Origin: Pseudobdellovibrionaceae bacterium
GTDB taxonomy: Bacteria; Bdellovibrionota; Bdellovibrionia; Bdellovibrionales; Bdellovibrionaceae
Assembly: GCA_021731025.1 (NCBI GenBank)
Contig: JAKFYD010000009.1
Location: 1-44,570, forward strand
DNA: 44,570 nucleotides
Reading direction: 5' to 3'
This document shows, piece after piece, positions 8,557 through 15,784 of this stretch. The notes under the pieces were generated by a model, which did no database searches, had not been told where the DNA came from, and saw nothing but the letters and a program-made list of their open reading frames with translations. Within the stretch, counting starts at the first letter, position 1. Every line of letters starts with the position of its first letter. A program made the position numbers and the translations under genes.

Positions 8557-9939
8557 ATGAGCACAGATGACCTCAATCCAGAAGAAAATCTATCCAGTGC
8601 TGAATCAACAGATTCCTCGGACTCTAATAGCATCAGTCAAACTCCTTTGATGGAGCTCATGACCCACTGGTCGGCATTGACCGTCAGTGAACGTCGTGAA
8701 AAATTTGCGGCCCTTCCCCGCACTGAAGCTGAAGAACTTTTTTTAAGTTTAAATACTCACGATCAAGCGGAATTGGTTGCTGAGGTCAGCTCTCTCGAGA
8801 AAAGATCTTGGGTACGCCTACTCGCCCCCGATGACGTTGCCGATTTAATTCAAGAATTGGGCGTGGACTCTCGAGAAGAAATTTTGGGCCTTGTTGATCC
8901 ACAAACTCGCCGAGAAGTCAGTGCGCTTCTTGCTTACGCCGAAGACAAAGCCGGGGGCTTGATGAGTTCCCGCTTCGCCCGACTTCGTCCCGAGATGACG
9001 GTGGATGAGGCGATCAGCTATTTGCGCATTCAAGCGAAAACTCAAGTTGAAACCATTTACTACGCTTACGTTTTGGATTCTCAACAAGTTCTGTTGGGTG
9101 TGGTTTCGTTCAGAGAATTATTTTCAACAGCGCCCATTAATATTGTTAAAGACATCATGACCACCGACGTGATTAAAATTCCGGTGAACTTGGATCAAGA
9201 GCAAATCGGTAAGATTTTCTCTCATCAAAATTTAATGGCAATTCCGGTTATTGATGATGATGGGAAAATGCAAGGGATCGTCACCTTCGATGACGTGGCA
9301 ACAGCCATTCAAGAAGAAGCCACCGAAGATATTCAAAAGATCGGGGGGGTTGAAACCCTCGATGCTCCTTACATGAAGATCAGCCTTTTCGAGTTAGTGC
9401 GAAAACGCGGCGTCTGGCTAGGAGCCCTTTTCGTTGGCGAAATGGCAACGGCCTCGGCCATGAGTCACTTCGAAAGCGACATCAAAAGAGCCGTCGTGCT
9501 AGCGATGTTTATTCCATTGATTATCAGTTCAGGCGGAAATTCAGGATCACAAGCTTCCACATTAATTATTCGAGCCATGGCGCTGGGTGAAGTTCGCCTG
9601 CGCGATTGGTGGCGAGTCTTCTTCCGTGAAGTTCTCTGCGGCCTTGCCTTAGGCTTCCTGCTGGGCTTTATGGGATTTCTCCGAGTTATCCTATGGCCCT
9701 ATCGCGAAGAACAGTACGGCAGCCACTATATGCTGATCGGCTTATCCGTCGCCGTCAGTGTTTTGGGAGTTGTCTTATGGGGATCCCTGACGGGAGCCAT
9801 GCTTCCCTTTCTGTTGCAAAAATTAAAACTCGATCCCGCGACAGCCTCGGCTCCTGCTGTTGCGACGATTGTGGATGTGACGGGATTGGTGATTTATTTT
9901 TCTGTAGCAAGTTTGATTTTGAATGGGACTTTGTTATGA
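8557..9939 (+). CDS. mgtE: Magnesium transporter MgtE
   Basis: MgtE is a homodimeric, Mg2+-gated magnesium channel of the inner membrane. The 460-residue protein shows the three usual parts: a helical N-domain (about 25-130), paired CBS domains (about 135-260, with DIMTTDVIKI and IPVIDDDGKMQGIVTFDDV), and a membrane domain (about 275-460). The membrane domain carries the family signature PLIISSGGNSGSQASTLIIR and the later ATASAPAVATIVDVTGLVIYF helix. The length is normal. A GAGG ribosome site precedes ATG 8557. The gene is 48 bases after the exporter pair and overlaps the following lipoprotein gene by ATGA. Confidence 0.95.
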   Translation: MSTDDLNPEENLSSAESTDSSDSNSISQTPLMELMTHWSALTVSERREKFAALPRTEAEELFLSLNTHDQAELVAEVSSLEKRSWVRLLAPDDVADLIQELGVDSREEILGLVDPQTRREVSALLAYAEDKAGGLMSSRFARLRPEMTVDEAISYLRIQAKTQVETIYYAYVLDSQQVLLGVVSFRELFSTAPINIVKDIMTTDVIKIPVNLDQEQIGKIFSHQNLMAIPVIDDDGKMQGIVTFDDVATAIQEEATEDIQKIGGVETLDAPYMKISLFELVRKRGVWLGALFVGEMATASAMSHFESDIKRAVVLAMFIPLIISSGGNSGSQASTLIIRAMALGEVRLRDWWRVFFREVLCGLALGFLLGFMGFLRVILWPYREEQYGSHYMLIGLSVAVSVLGVVLWGSLTGAMLPFLLQKLKLDPATASAPAVATIVDVTGLVIYFSVASLILNGTLL

Positions 9940-10367
9940 GTTTTAAAATTATTTTATTAAGTACAGCAGTGATCTTCTCGGTGTGCAGTTGTGTGTCTGG
10001 TCCAAAAGATCCCGACAGAAGCTTTGCTGAAAAATTAAATGGCGATAATTACAAATCGACAGACATGATCATGGGAGTGCCTGTCTTAGAACGTAAGCCC
10101 ATCCAAAAGAAAATCTACGGAAAAGTATTTTGCGGCGAAGGCATTACTCAAGTTCCTGCGAATCACGCTTCGGTTGCCCTAACTGCAAAAGGGCGAAGCC
10201 TAGCTTCGGTATCCACGGACGTGAGTGGAGCTTATACGGTTTCGACTTCGATTGAAAATCATCAATCCTATGAGCTGAAGGCGAGCGCAACATGCGGGAA
10301 ATCAGCGATGAGTTTGCCAAAGGATTTTCCGAAAGATGGCGTTGAGATAAATGTGTATTTAAAATGA
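9936..10367 (+). CDS. Lipoprotein with a carboxypeptidase-regulatory-like beta domain
   Basis: The true start is the ATG at 9936, which overlaps the mgtE stop (ATGA), because only from there does a lipoprotein signal appear: MSFKIILLSTAVIFSVCSC, with Cys19 as the likely lipidated residue. A much longer upstream in-frame extension lies inside mgtE and is spurious. The 143-residue product has, from about residue 58, a segment like the transthyretin/carboxypeptidase-regulatory-like fold (VALTAKGRSLASVSTDVSGAYTV split by short turns) and two Cys (in FCGEG and ATCGKS) that may pair. The function is unknown. Tight coupling to mgtE may be just operon packing. The gene is followed directly by a strong terminator. 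Confidence 0.82.
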   Translation: MSFKIILLSTAVIFSVCSCVSGPKDPDRSFAEKLNGDNYKSTDMIMGVPVLERKPIQKKIYGKVFCGEGITQVPANHASVALTAKGRSLASVSTDVSGAYTVSTSIENHQSYELKASATCGKSAMSLPKDFPKDGVEINVYLK

Positions 10368-10400
10368 AAAAAGTTACTGCCACCGTGGCAGTAACTTTTT
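10368..10400. terminator. Bidirectional rho-independent terminator
   Basis: A perfect 15-bp stem (10368-10382 with 10386-10400) closes a CCG loop. The arms are A5-GTTACTGCCA and TGGCAGTAAC-T5, so each strand ends the stem in a T run. It starts right after the stop at 10367 and serves the mgtE transcript and the opposing small secreted protein operon ending at 10421. Confidence 0.93.
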
Positions 10401-10420
10401 GAATGAATAATACAAAGCAT

Positions 10421-10735
10421 TCAATAGCACTGGGAATTCATACAAGAGTTGTAGCATTGGATATGAATATAACTCTCACCGCTTGCATTATAGATTGTGC
10501 AACCCGAACCACAATAACGCTTCTTATTTTCCATAGAACAATGTGGCGGCAGACCAACTTTCAGTACATTAAAGTTGCTCGCAATATTCACTCGTGGTCT
10601 ACAGACAACATTGATCCCTGCGCAACGACAACCCGGGGGAGGATTGTCGTTAGGACTTCCGTCACAATATTTTGCAAAAGCGATTTCTGCTTGCAGAAAA
10701 AAAGATAACAATAAAATTAATTTTAAAAATTTCAT
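10421..10735 (-). CDS. Small cysteine-rich secreted protein
   Basis: The 104-residue product has a clear signal peptide (MKFLKLILLLSFFLQAEIAFA) with predicted cleavage after AFA. The mature part of about 83 residues has ten cysteines, an even number, with one CxC near its start (CRC) and close spacing at the end (QCYNSCMNSQC). This pattern suggests five disulfides in an exported stable miniprotein. AGGAG lies 6 bases before ATG 10735. The gene follows the next upstream gene by 3 bases and is presumably co-transcribed with it. No family was recognised. It could be a periplasmic, surface or released effector-like protein; nothing in the sequence decides. Confidence 0.8.
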   Translation of the reverse strand: MKFLKLILLLSFFLQAEIAFAKYCDGSPNDNPPPGCRCAGINVVCRPRVNIASNFNVLKVGLPPHCSMENKKRYCGSGCTIYNASGESYIHIQCYNSCMNSQCY

Positions 10736-10738
10736 TTA

Positions 10739-11098
10739 TTATCTCCTGTAGCAAGCGTTTATAGAAAGAATTTTTCCAGTCGAATACTCAAAGATACCAC
10801 CTGCTGTAAACTGAAACAGGATTTTTCCTGTTGAGTTAGCAAGAGTAAAATAGCCAATTGTTCTTGGCGATTCGACAAATGTAAGTTGGTAGTAAGAACT
10901 TGACCCTGGCATACCAAGGTTTACAGCATGACGAACTGCTACTCCATTTTTTCCAAAAAACCATCCTGCTTGGCTGGTGTCGACGTAACAAAAAGTTCGC
11001 CCAAGAATCTCCTTGCTAATAAGTTGTTGATTGGTCATTGCTGCATGGGCAGAAAAGCCAAACACTGTCATTGCAATTATTTTTAAAACATTTTTCAT
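10739..11098 (-). CDS. Small secreted protein of unknown function
   Basis: The 119-residue product begins with a signal peptide (MKNVLKIIAMTVFGFSAHA, cleavage after AHA). The mature chain has two Cys (TFCYVD and NACYRR at the very C-terminus) that could form one disulfide, and alternating hydrophobic and polar residues typical of a small beta-barrel or sandwich. No known domain was recognised. An excellent AAAGGAG ribosome site precedes the ATG at 11098. It is the first gene of a two-gene unit with the cysteine-rich protein. Confidence 0.8.
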   Translation of the reverse strand: MKNVLKIIAMTVFGFSAHAAMTNQQLISKEILGRTFCYVDTSQAGWFFGKNGVAVRHAVNLGMPGSSSYYQLTFVESPRTIGYFTLANSTGKILFQFTAGGIFEYSTGKILSINACYRR

Positions 11099-11192
11099 AA
11101 CTTTCTCCTTTATATTTAGTTGTTATAATCCTCTTATTATTTTATTTCTCGCAAAAGCGGTAAACCACTCTCCACGGTCAGCATCTCGCAAT

Positions 11193-11462
11193 TTAGACGA
11201 AACTTTTTACAATTTTCAAAGCCTCTTCAAGCAGAGCAATTGCTGAAGCTAAATCCTTTTTTTGAGACGAGGGGCTCTCCATAAATGCTGAAAGTGGAAT
11301 CTCAAACACTTCACTCAGCTTGGATATGACCTCAGCTGGAATTTTACGGCCATATTCCCAATCACGATAAGTTGACACTGGAATTTCTAGTCGCTTTGCT
11401 GTTTCTTTGAGAGTCATTCTTTTATCTATTCGATACTTTCGAATTTTTTGCGAAAGATTCAT
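11193..11462 (-). CDS. XRE-family helix-turn-helix regulator
   Basis: The gene starts at ATG 11462, which overlaps the stop of the upstream oxidoreductase gene as ATGA and has GGAGG just before it; a longer frame reaching 11507 is out of place inside that gene. The 89-residue product has an N-terminal Cro/CI-type HTH (about residues 1-58: QKIRKYRIDKRMTLKETAKR, then IPVSTYRDWEYGRKIP and the LSEVFEIPLSAF helix). A short C-terminal helix with DLASAIALLEEALKIV may help dimerise. Coupling to the oxidoreductase suggests it regulates that operon or the small secreted genes downstream. Its targets are not seen. Confidence 0.88.
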   Translation of the reverse strand: MNLSQKIRKYRIDKRMTLKETAKRLEIPVSTYRDWEYGRKIPAEVISKLSEVFEIPLSAFMESPSSQKKDLASAIALLEEALKIVKSFV

Positions 11463-12481
11463 ACAGCAGCCTCCCACCTGTTGGGTGAAAGCTGTTTCAG
11501 AGACCAATCTTTCGGATCTTCAAGAATTGCACGACCTACAGCCGCAAAATCCAATTTTTCTTCCAAGAGCATTTGATCAATAGCGATTCCACTCACGATG
11601 CCTCCAACTCCAATGACAGGTAAGGAAGTTGCTTGCTTAATAACTGCTGCGTCCTTCACAAGATAGCCTTCGCCACTTCGACCTTCAGGTCGTCTCCAAC
11701 CTCCAATCCCGGAAGAGACATTGATGAGGTCGACACCGGCTTGCTCGAATGTCATTACAGCCCGTTGCATATCCTGAAGACTTAGTCCTCCGGGAAAATG
11801 ATCCTGCCCTGGAATACGTACAGATATCAAAATTCCAGGCACACTCGTTTTAATAGAATGAATAATCTTCACCAATAACTTAAGACGATTTTCAAGTGAT
11901 CCACCAAACTCGTCTCTTCTGTGATTCGTGATTGGCGAAAGCCACTGATTTAATCCATATCCATGGGCCGCATGAAGTTCGACAAGATCAAAGCCGGCGG
12001 CGTAAGCTCGCTTTGCAGCTTCCACGTACCACTGAATATAAGCTCCAATATCTTCAATCGACATTTCAGTAGGCACTTCGGGAGTCCAATCTTTTACCGG
12101 CACAGAAACTGCGCTTGCGCCTAAAAGAGATTGACCCGTCATTTTACGATCTGTTTTTCCACCGGCATGAACGATTTGAAATCCAGCAAGAGCTCCACCA
12201 TGATGAAGAGTCTGAGCAATCTTCGAAAGACCCGATAGCTGTTGATCCGCATAAACTCCGAGTTGATGAGACTCACTTTTTCCTGATGCGTGGACATAGC
12301 TGTACTCAACAAAGATGATTCCTGCTTGGGATTCGCCCAGTCGAGAATAATGTTCAATGGTTTTATCAGTCACAAAGCCATGTTCATTGGCAGTTTGCGA
12401 TGCCATAGCCGGTACCACTACTCGGTTTTTTGCTGTTTTACTGTTAGAAAATTTATAGGGTGTCCATCTGTTCAAGTTCAT
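11459..12481 (-). CDS. Old yellow enzyme-type NADH:flavin oxidoreductase
   Basis: The 340-residue protein is an FMN-dependent TIM-barrel ene-reductase, most like the YqjM class. Diagnostic stretches include KNRVVVPAMAS near the N-terminus, HAGGKTD, the substrate and flavin motif ELHAAHGYGLNQWLSP (near residue 170), the RDEFGGSLENR motif that follows, and VGVGGIV...AVGRAIL near the end. Such enzymes reduce activated C=C bonds of electrophiles using NAD(P)H. The ATG at 12481 opens the gene. It is divergent from a LysR regulator gene (81 bases between) and overlaps an XRE regulator gene at its 3' end, so it sits between two regulators. It is probably induced by an electrophile sensed by the LysR protein; this is inference. 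Confidence 0.93.
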   Translation of the reverse strand: MNLNRWTPYKFSNSKTAKNRVVVPAMASQTANEHGFVTDKTIEHYSRLGESQAGIIFVEYSYVHASGKSESHQLGVYADQQLSGLSKIAQTLHHGGALAGFQIVHAGGKTDRKMTGQSLLGASAVSVPVKDWTPEVPTEMSIEDIGAYIQWYVEAAKRAYAAGFDLVELHAAHGYGLNQWLSPITNHRRDEFGGSLENRLKLLVKIIHSIKTSVPGILISVRIPGQDHFPGGLSLQDMQRAVMTFEQAGVDLINVSSGIGGWRRPEGRSGEGYLVKDAAVIKQATSLPVIGVGGIVSGIAIDQMLLEEKLDFAAVGRAILEDPKDWSLKQLSPNRWEAAV

Positions 12482-12541
12482 AATCCTTCCTTAAAGTTGA
12501 TCTGCTTATACTTTAAAATTAGATGTTGAAAAAGAAATGAT

Positions 12542-12561
12542 ATCGAAATATACATTTCGAT
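12542..12561. promoter_or_regulatory. Perfect palindrome at the LysR start, probable operator
   Basis: ATCGAAAT (12542-12549) and ATTTCGAT (12554-12561) are exact inverted repeats separated by ATAC. The site ends one base before the LysR ATG (12563) and lies in the 81-base divergent intergenic region with the oxidoreductase gene. LysR regulators commonly bind dyad sites of this size in such regions. Binding here would block the regulator's own ribosome entry or transcription, so autorepression is likely. Confidence 0.6.
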
Positions 12562-12562
12562 T

Positions 12563-13441
12563 ATGGAAATATTCGAACTTCGCTATTTTTTAGCTGTGGC
12601 TCAAATTGAAAGCGTCAATCGCGCTGCTGAAAGCATCAATGTGTCCGCTGGGTCCTTAAGTAAGGCTATTTCAAGATTAGAGGATGAACTTCAGACACCT
12701 TTATTCTTTAAAACAGGCCGTGGGATAAAGTTAACCCCTGAGGGTTTAATTCTTAAGAAGAAAGCCCATCAAATTCTTCAACTGGAAGAAGATGTTCGAT
12801 TTGAATTGCGAGGAAAAGAATTAGGAAGTCTGAATATTTCAATCTCTTCCCAAGAAATCCTTCAGACTTATTTTGGAATCGATTTGGTTCAGAAAATATC
12901 AAAGCTTTATCCCCATGCTAAAATACAATTTCTAATTCGATCCGATGATAAAGCCATTGAACAAGTCAAAAATGGTGAAGCCCACTTTGCTCTTATAACA
13001 TCAGAGGCTCCGTCAGAACTTGAATCACAAATTATTTCTAAAGTCGAATTTAAGATAACGGCTTCACCCCTACACCCGCTTTATAAAAAATTTGGCTCAC
13101 AGAAATCGATTCCAATTGAAGAAATACTTCAACATCCCTTTGTTTCACCAGATTCGTCAGTTCTTGGAAAAATTAGCAAATCAGATTCCACCGATGGATG
13201 GCGAGACGATAAGTTTCCTCGTCAAATCAAATACAAAGTTTGCAGCCTTAAACTGATGGAAAATTTAGTTCGGTCAGGAAATGCTCTGGCTTATTTGCCT
13301 GAGTATCTGATTGAAAGTGCAGATCTTAAATTTTTAAAGGCAACTGGGTGTTCATACACCTGCCAACAGACAGTGCGTTTGATAACTAAGGATCCGACTG
13401 CTCTTGGATGGCTTAATAGAATTTGGAGTCAGCTTTCTTAA
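12563..13441 (+). CDS. LysR-family transcriptional regulator
   Basis: The 292-residue product has the standard N-terminal winged HTH (MEIFELRYFLAVAQ, then NRAAESINVSAGSLSKAISR and the LEDELQTPLFFKTGRGIKLT wing) and a C-terminal periplasmic-binding-type effector domain (about 88-292). The start at ATG 12563 gives the canonical LysR N-terminus. No Shine-Dalgarno sequence precedes it, because an operator-like palindrome occupies that place. It is divergent from the old yellow enzyme gene and is its likely regulator, following the usual LysR arrangement. The effector is unknown. Confidence 0.93.
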   Translation: MEIFELRYFLAVAQIESVNRAAESINVSAGSLSKAISRLEDELQTPLFFKTGRGIKLTPEGLILKKKAHQILQLEEDVRFELRGKELGSLNISISSQEILQTYFGIDLVQKISKLYPHAKIQFLIRSDDKAIEQVKNGEAHFALITSEAPSELESQIISKVEFKITASPLHPLYKKFGSQKSIPIEEILQHPFVSPDSSVLGKISKSDSTDGWRDDKFPRQIKYKVCSLKLMENLVRSGNALAYLPEYLIESADLKFLKATGCSYTCQQTVRLITKDPTALGWLNRIWSQLS

Positions 13442-13522
13442 ACAGCGCTCCGAACCTAATCTTCATTGCTGGAAATTCTGTAATTTGAATTTAATATGCA
13501 AAAACTCGTTCTTGGCTTGTCT

Positions 13523-15160
13523 TCATTTTGTATTTAAATTTTTATAGAGTTCTCTATAAACTTGGCTAGCTTCATCCTGAATAAAGGGACTGCGTTCTAT
13601 TGTGTAACTATAGATGAAACTTCGAAGATCCTTCTTTAATTCTTCTGATATTTCGGCACGGTGGATTTTAGTTAAATTTGGAAACTCTTTCAAGGCATTA
13701 ACTGTTGCTTCTGGATTTTTCATTGGATTTTCGAGTGATCTAAAATCTACATTATTGAAAAATTTATTTCTCTTGAGCATTTTTATTCTCGCTTCACGCA
13801 TGGGAAGGACTCGCTTTAGTTTAGTCAAGTAACCTTCAGCAACTGGCATATCTTCAGACAGAAAAGGCGTGATGCTTTTGTAAGTGTTCATTGGTGTATG
13901 GATACCGATTAAATTGCTGTTAATTACTTCTTTTCCCATCGCTTTATTTAGGACAGTAGCGATATAAGAAGAACAATTTTTGGTTAATATATTGTAGTTG
14001 TCCTTTAGGTTTTTAATGTCCCTATTGATAATATAAATTAATACCCGTTTCTGTAAACGAGTCAGCCCTAAAATCCTCTCATGAATGTCTCGTCCTTGTT
14101 GAATTGTTGTATCTAGCCACTTCATAAGGTACTTTACAGGATGGACTTTGAGCTCCAGTTGTCCTGTGGCTCCTTGCCACAAGAAATCATAACGTGAAAT
14201 TGGGTGTTGTTGCCCGTACTCCTGTTTTGCTTTTAGTTCGCTGGGCGTTTCAAATCCATCGAGGGTAGGCATGCCCGAGATATTTCCTGCGGCCTCGATT
14301 AGGTAATCCTCAAATGGTTTTTTAGGATCCATATGAAAACGCATCAGTGCGTGGCCAAAATTACTTTCTGTTTCCTCTGCTGAAGGTGAAACGTATATAA
14401 AACCTATATCAGTGACTTTCTTCGAGTCAATTGGCCTATCCATTTCTTCAGGGCATTCCGACGCCTCCACCATGGACTGTCCTATCCAATAATAAAACCA
14501 AACGTAGGACTGTGGGTGTTTACAAAGGTAATCAGGATCATAAAAATATCCCTCGGCCTGAGTTGCAAGATCTTCTCTGGGATTCCTTTCCCCATATTCT
14601 CTGTATGTTCCTTCTGCTTTGGCTCTATTTACCTTGAGAGAACTAACGTTCCCTTCCCAAGCATTAATTTGACGGAACTCGTCGGTCTTACTGTACCCCA
14701 TTTTGATGTCTAACTGATGAGTTAACTCATGAACGATCAATTTCTTAGACAAAGTATCATTAAGTTGAAATAATTGTTTGTTTTTAACATAGCTGAATAC
14801 TTGGTCAGTGAGTACGATCTTACCTAGCTGACTAAAACCCATATGGACGGTTTCTATGGTCTTGCTATCTAAGCTACTGGTATTCAGATCAAGTTCACAT
14901 TTTTTTTGTATATAAAATTCGTCTTTTATAGATAAATAGGTCTCCGGTAATGCCCGAGAGACCTCTTGAATTAAACTAACTTCTCTTTCGGTAAAATTAC
15001 ATCCCGATTTTTTTGAAAGCTTAAGCGCAAATGGAATTCCATCCTTAAGATAAATTAGAGAATCAGAACTTTCTTTAACGAGAGTCGAGTTTGTACCTAT
15101 GGCAAATGCCATCACAAACGGTAACCCTAAAGCAATAAAAACAAACAAGTTCTTTTTCAT
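13523..15160 (-). CDS. Secreted HExxH metallopeptidase fused to a DUF4105 domain
   Basis: A signal peptide (MKKNLFVFIALGLPFVMAFA) begins the 545-residue protein. The first half has HELTH at residues 144-148 and a downstream Glu in NPREDLATQAEGYF (about residue 196) placed as a third zinc ligand, so it looks like a gluzincin-type metallopeptidase. The second half fits DUF4105, seen in Lnb N-terminal and other periplasmic proteins and thought to have an NlpC/P60-like fold: SNFGHALMRF (His270) and KNCSSY (Cys396) are the expected catalytic pair. The final 100 residues are Lys-rich and helical. AAGGAA precedes the ATG at 15160. A small secreted gene starts upstream (15205-15537), probably in one operon. 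The substrate is unknown; cell-wall or surface protein processing is an inference. Confidence 0.85.
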   Translation of the reverse strand: MKKNLFVFIALGLPFVMAFAIGTNSTLVKESSDSLIYLKDGIPFALKLSKKSGCNFTEREVSLIQEVSRALPETYLSIKDEFYIQKKCELDLNTSSLDSKTIETVHMGFSQLGKIVLTDQVFSYVKNKQLFQLNDTLSKKLIVHELTHQLDIKMGYSKTDEFRQINAWEGNVSSLKVNRAKAEGTYREYGERNPREDLATQAEGYFYDPDYLCKHPQSYVWFYYWIGQSMVEASECPEEMDRPIDSKKVTDIGFIYVSPSAEETESNFGHALMRFHMDPKKPFEDYLIEAAGNISGMPTLDGFETPSELKAKQEYGQQHPISRYDFLWQGATGQLELKVHPVKYLMKWLDTTIQQGRDIHERILGLTRLQKRVLIYIINRDIKNLKDNYNILTKNCSSYIATVLNKAMGKEVINSNLIGIHTPMNTYKSITPFLSEDMPVAEGYLTKLKRVLPMREARIKMLKRNKFFNNVDFRSLENPMKNPEATVNALKEFPNLTKIHRAEISEELKKDLRSFIYSYTIERSPFIQDEASQVYRELYKNLNTK

Positions 15161-15204
15161 GCAATTCCTTGATGATGGATAAATTCATGGCATATCTGAA
15201 ACGT

Positions 15205-15537
15205 TTATTTAACACCATTTTCTAGAACGTACTTAGCAGCATCATGAATTTCCATATTATTTTTCTCTGCATAGGCGCCCAAGAATGAAGGATTAAAAAA
15301 TTTATTCTCTTCAACGACCATAGTGGCTTCACGGAGAACCATTTCTGGGTTCACTTCCGCACAGCTAAGCAACGAAGTTGTACCAGTTGGAGGAGAAGTA
15401 GTTATGGTCAGTGGCAACATTATATCAGCAAGTTCACCAATTTCACTTCCTCCGCCACCCCTCCCACCGCAACTTGCGAACGATTTTACAGATACAAATA
15501 CAAGTGTAAAACCTAACATTAATAATTTCGTTTTCAT
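15205..15537 (-). CDS. Small secreted glycine-rich protein of unknown function
   Basis: The ATG at 15537 is chosen over a frame reaching 15582 because AGAGG sits upstream of it and the peptide then starts with a signal (MKTKLLMLGFTLVFVSVKSFA). The 110-residue product is followed after cleavage by SCGGRGGGGSEIGELADIML, then a Thr/Pro-rich stretch and a helical C-terminus. Two Cys remain in the mature form. No family was recognised. It precedes the metallopeptidase-DUF4105 gene by 44 bases and may be its partner, for example an inhibitor or substrate; that is speculation from position only. Confidence 0.7.
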   Translation of the reverse strand: MKTKLLMLGFTLVFVSVKSFASCGGRGGGGSEIGELADIMLPLTITTSPPTGTTSLLSCAEVNPEMVLREATMVVEENKFFNPSFLGAYAEKNNMEIHDAAKYVLENGVK

Positions 15538-15743
15538 AAAATCCTCTGTACCGTTCCGATTGTGTTGGGATAAATTTCCCATAGTGACACCCTAACGGTT
15601 TTTCAGGTTGCCGACATTGCGAAAATTATTCCAGATGTCTAGTGTTGTTATTGTCGAGTGGGAGGCAAATTGAGTGTCTAAGCACTTAGCAAGTGACGGA
15701 ATAGATCGTCGAACTTTTAGACAAGCATTTTTTAAATTAGTAA

Positions 15744-15772
15744 CGAGTTACATCATCGAATGACATAACTCG
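15744..15772 (-). terminator. Stem-loop after the subtilase-PilZ gene
   Basis: In the minus-strand RNA a 13-bp stem (two G-U pairs) with a three-base loop forms 12 bases after the stop at 15785. The plus strand would have two mismatches at the same places, so selection for the minus-strand RNA is likely. No clear U run follows, so it may protect the 3' end rather than terminate by itself. Confidence 0.5.
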
Positions 15773-15784
15773 CTCACAAAGAAT

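Noticed and set aside
9693-9935. Upstream in-frame extension of the lipoprotein after mgtE
   Set aside because: It lies inside mgtE; the lipoprotein signal and ATGA overlap place the start at 9936.
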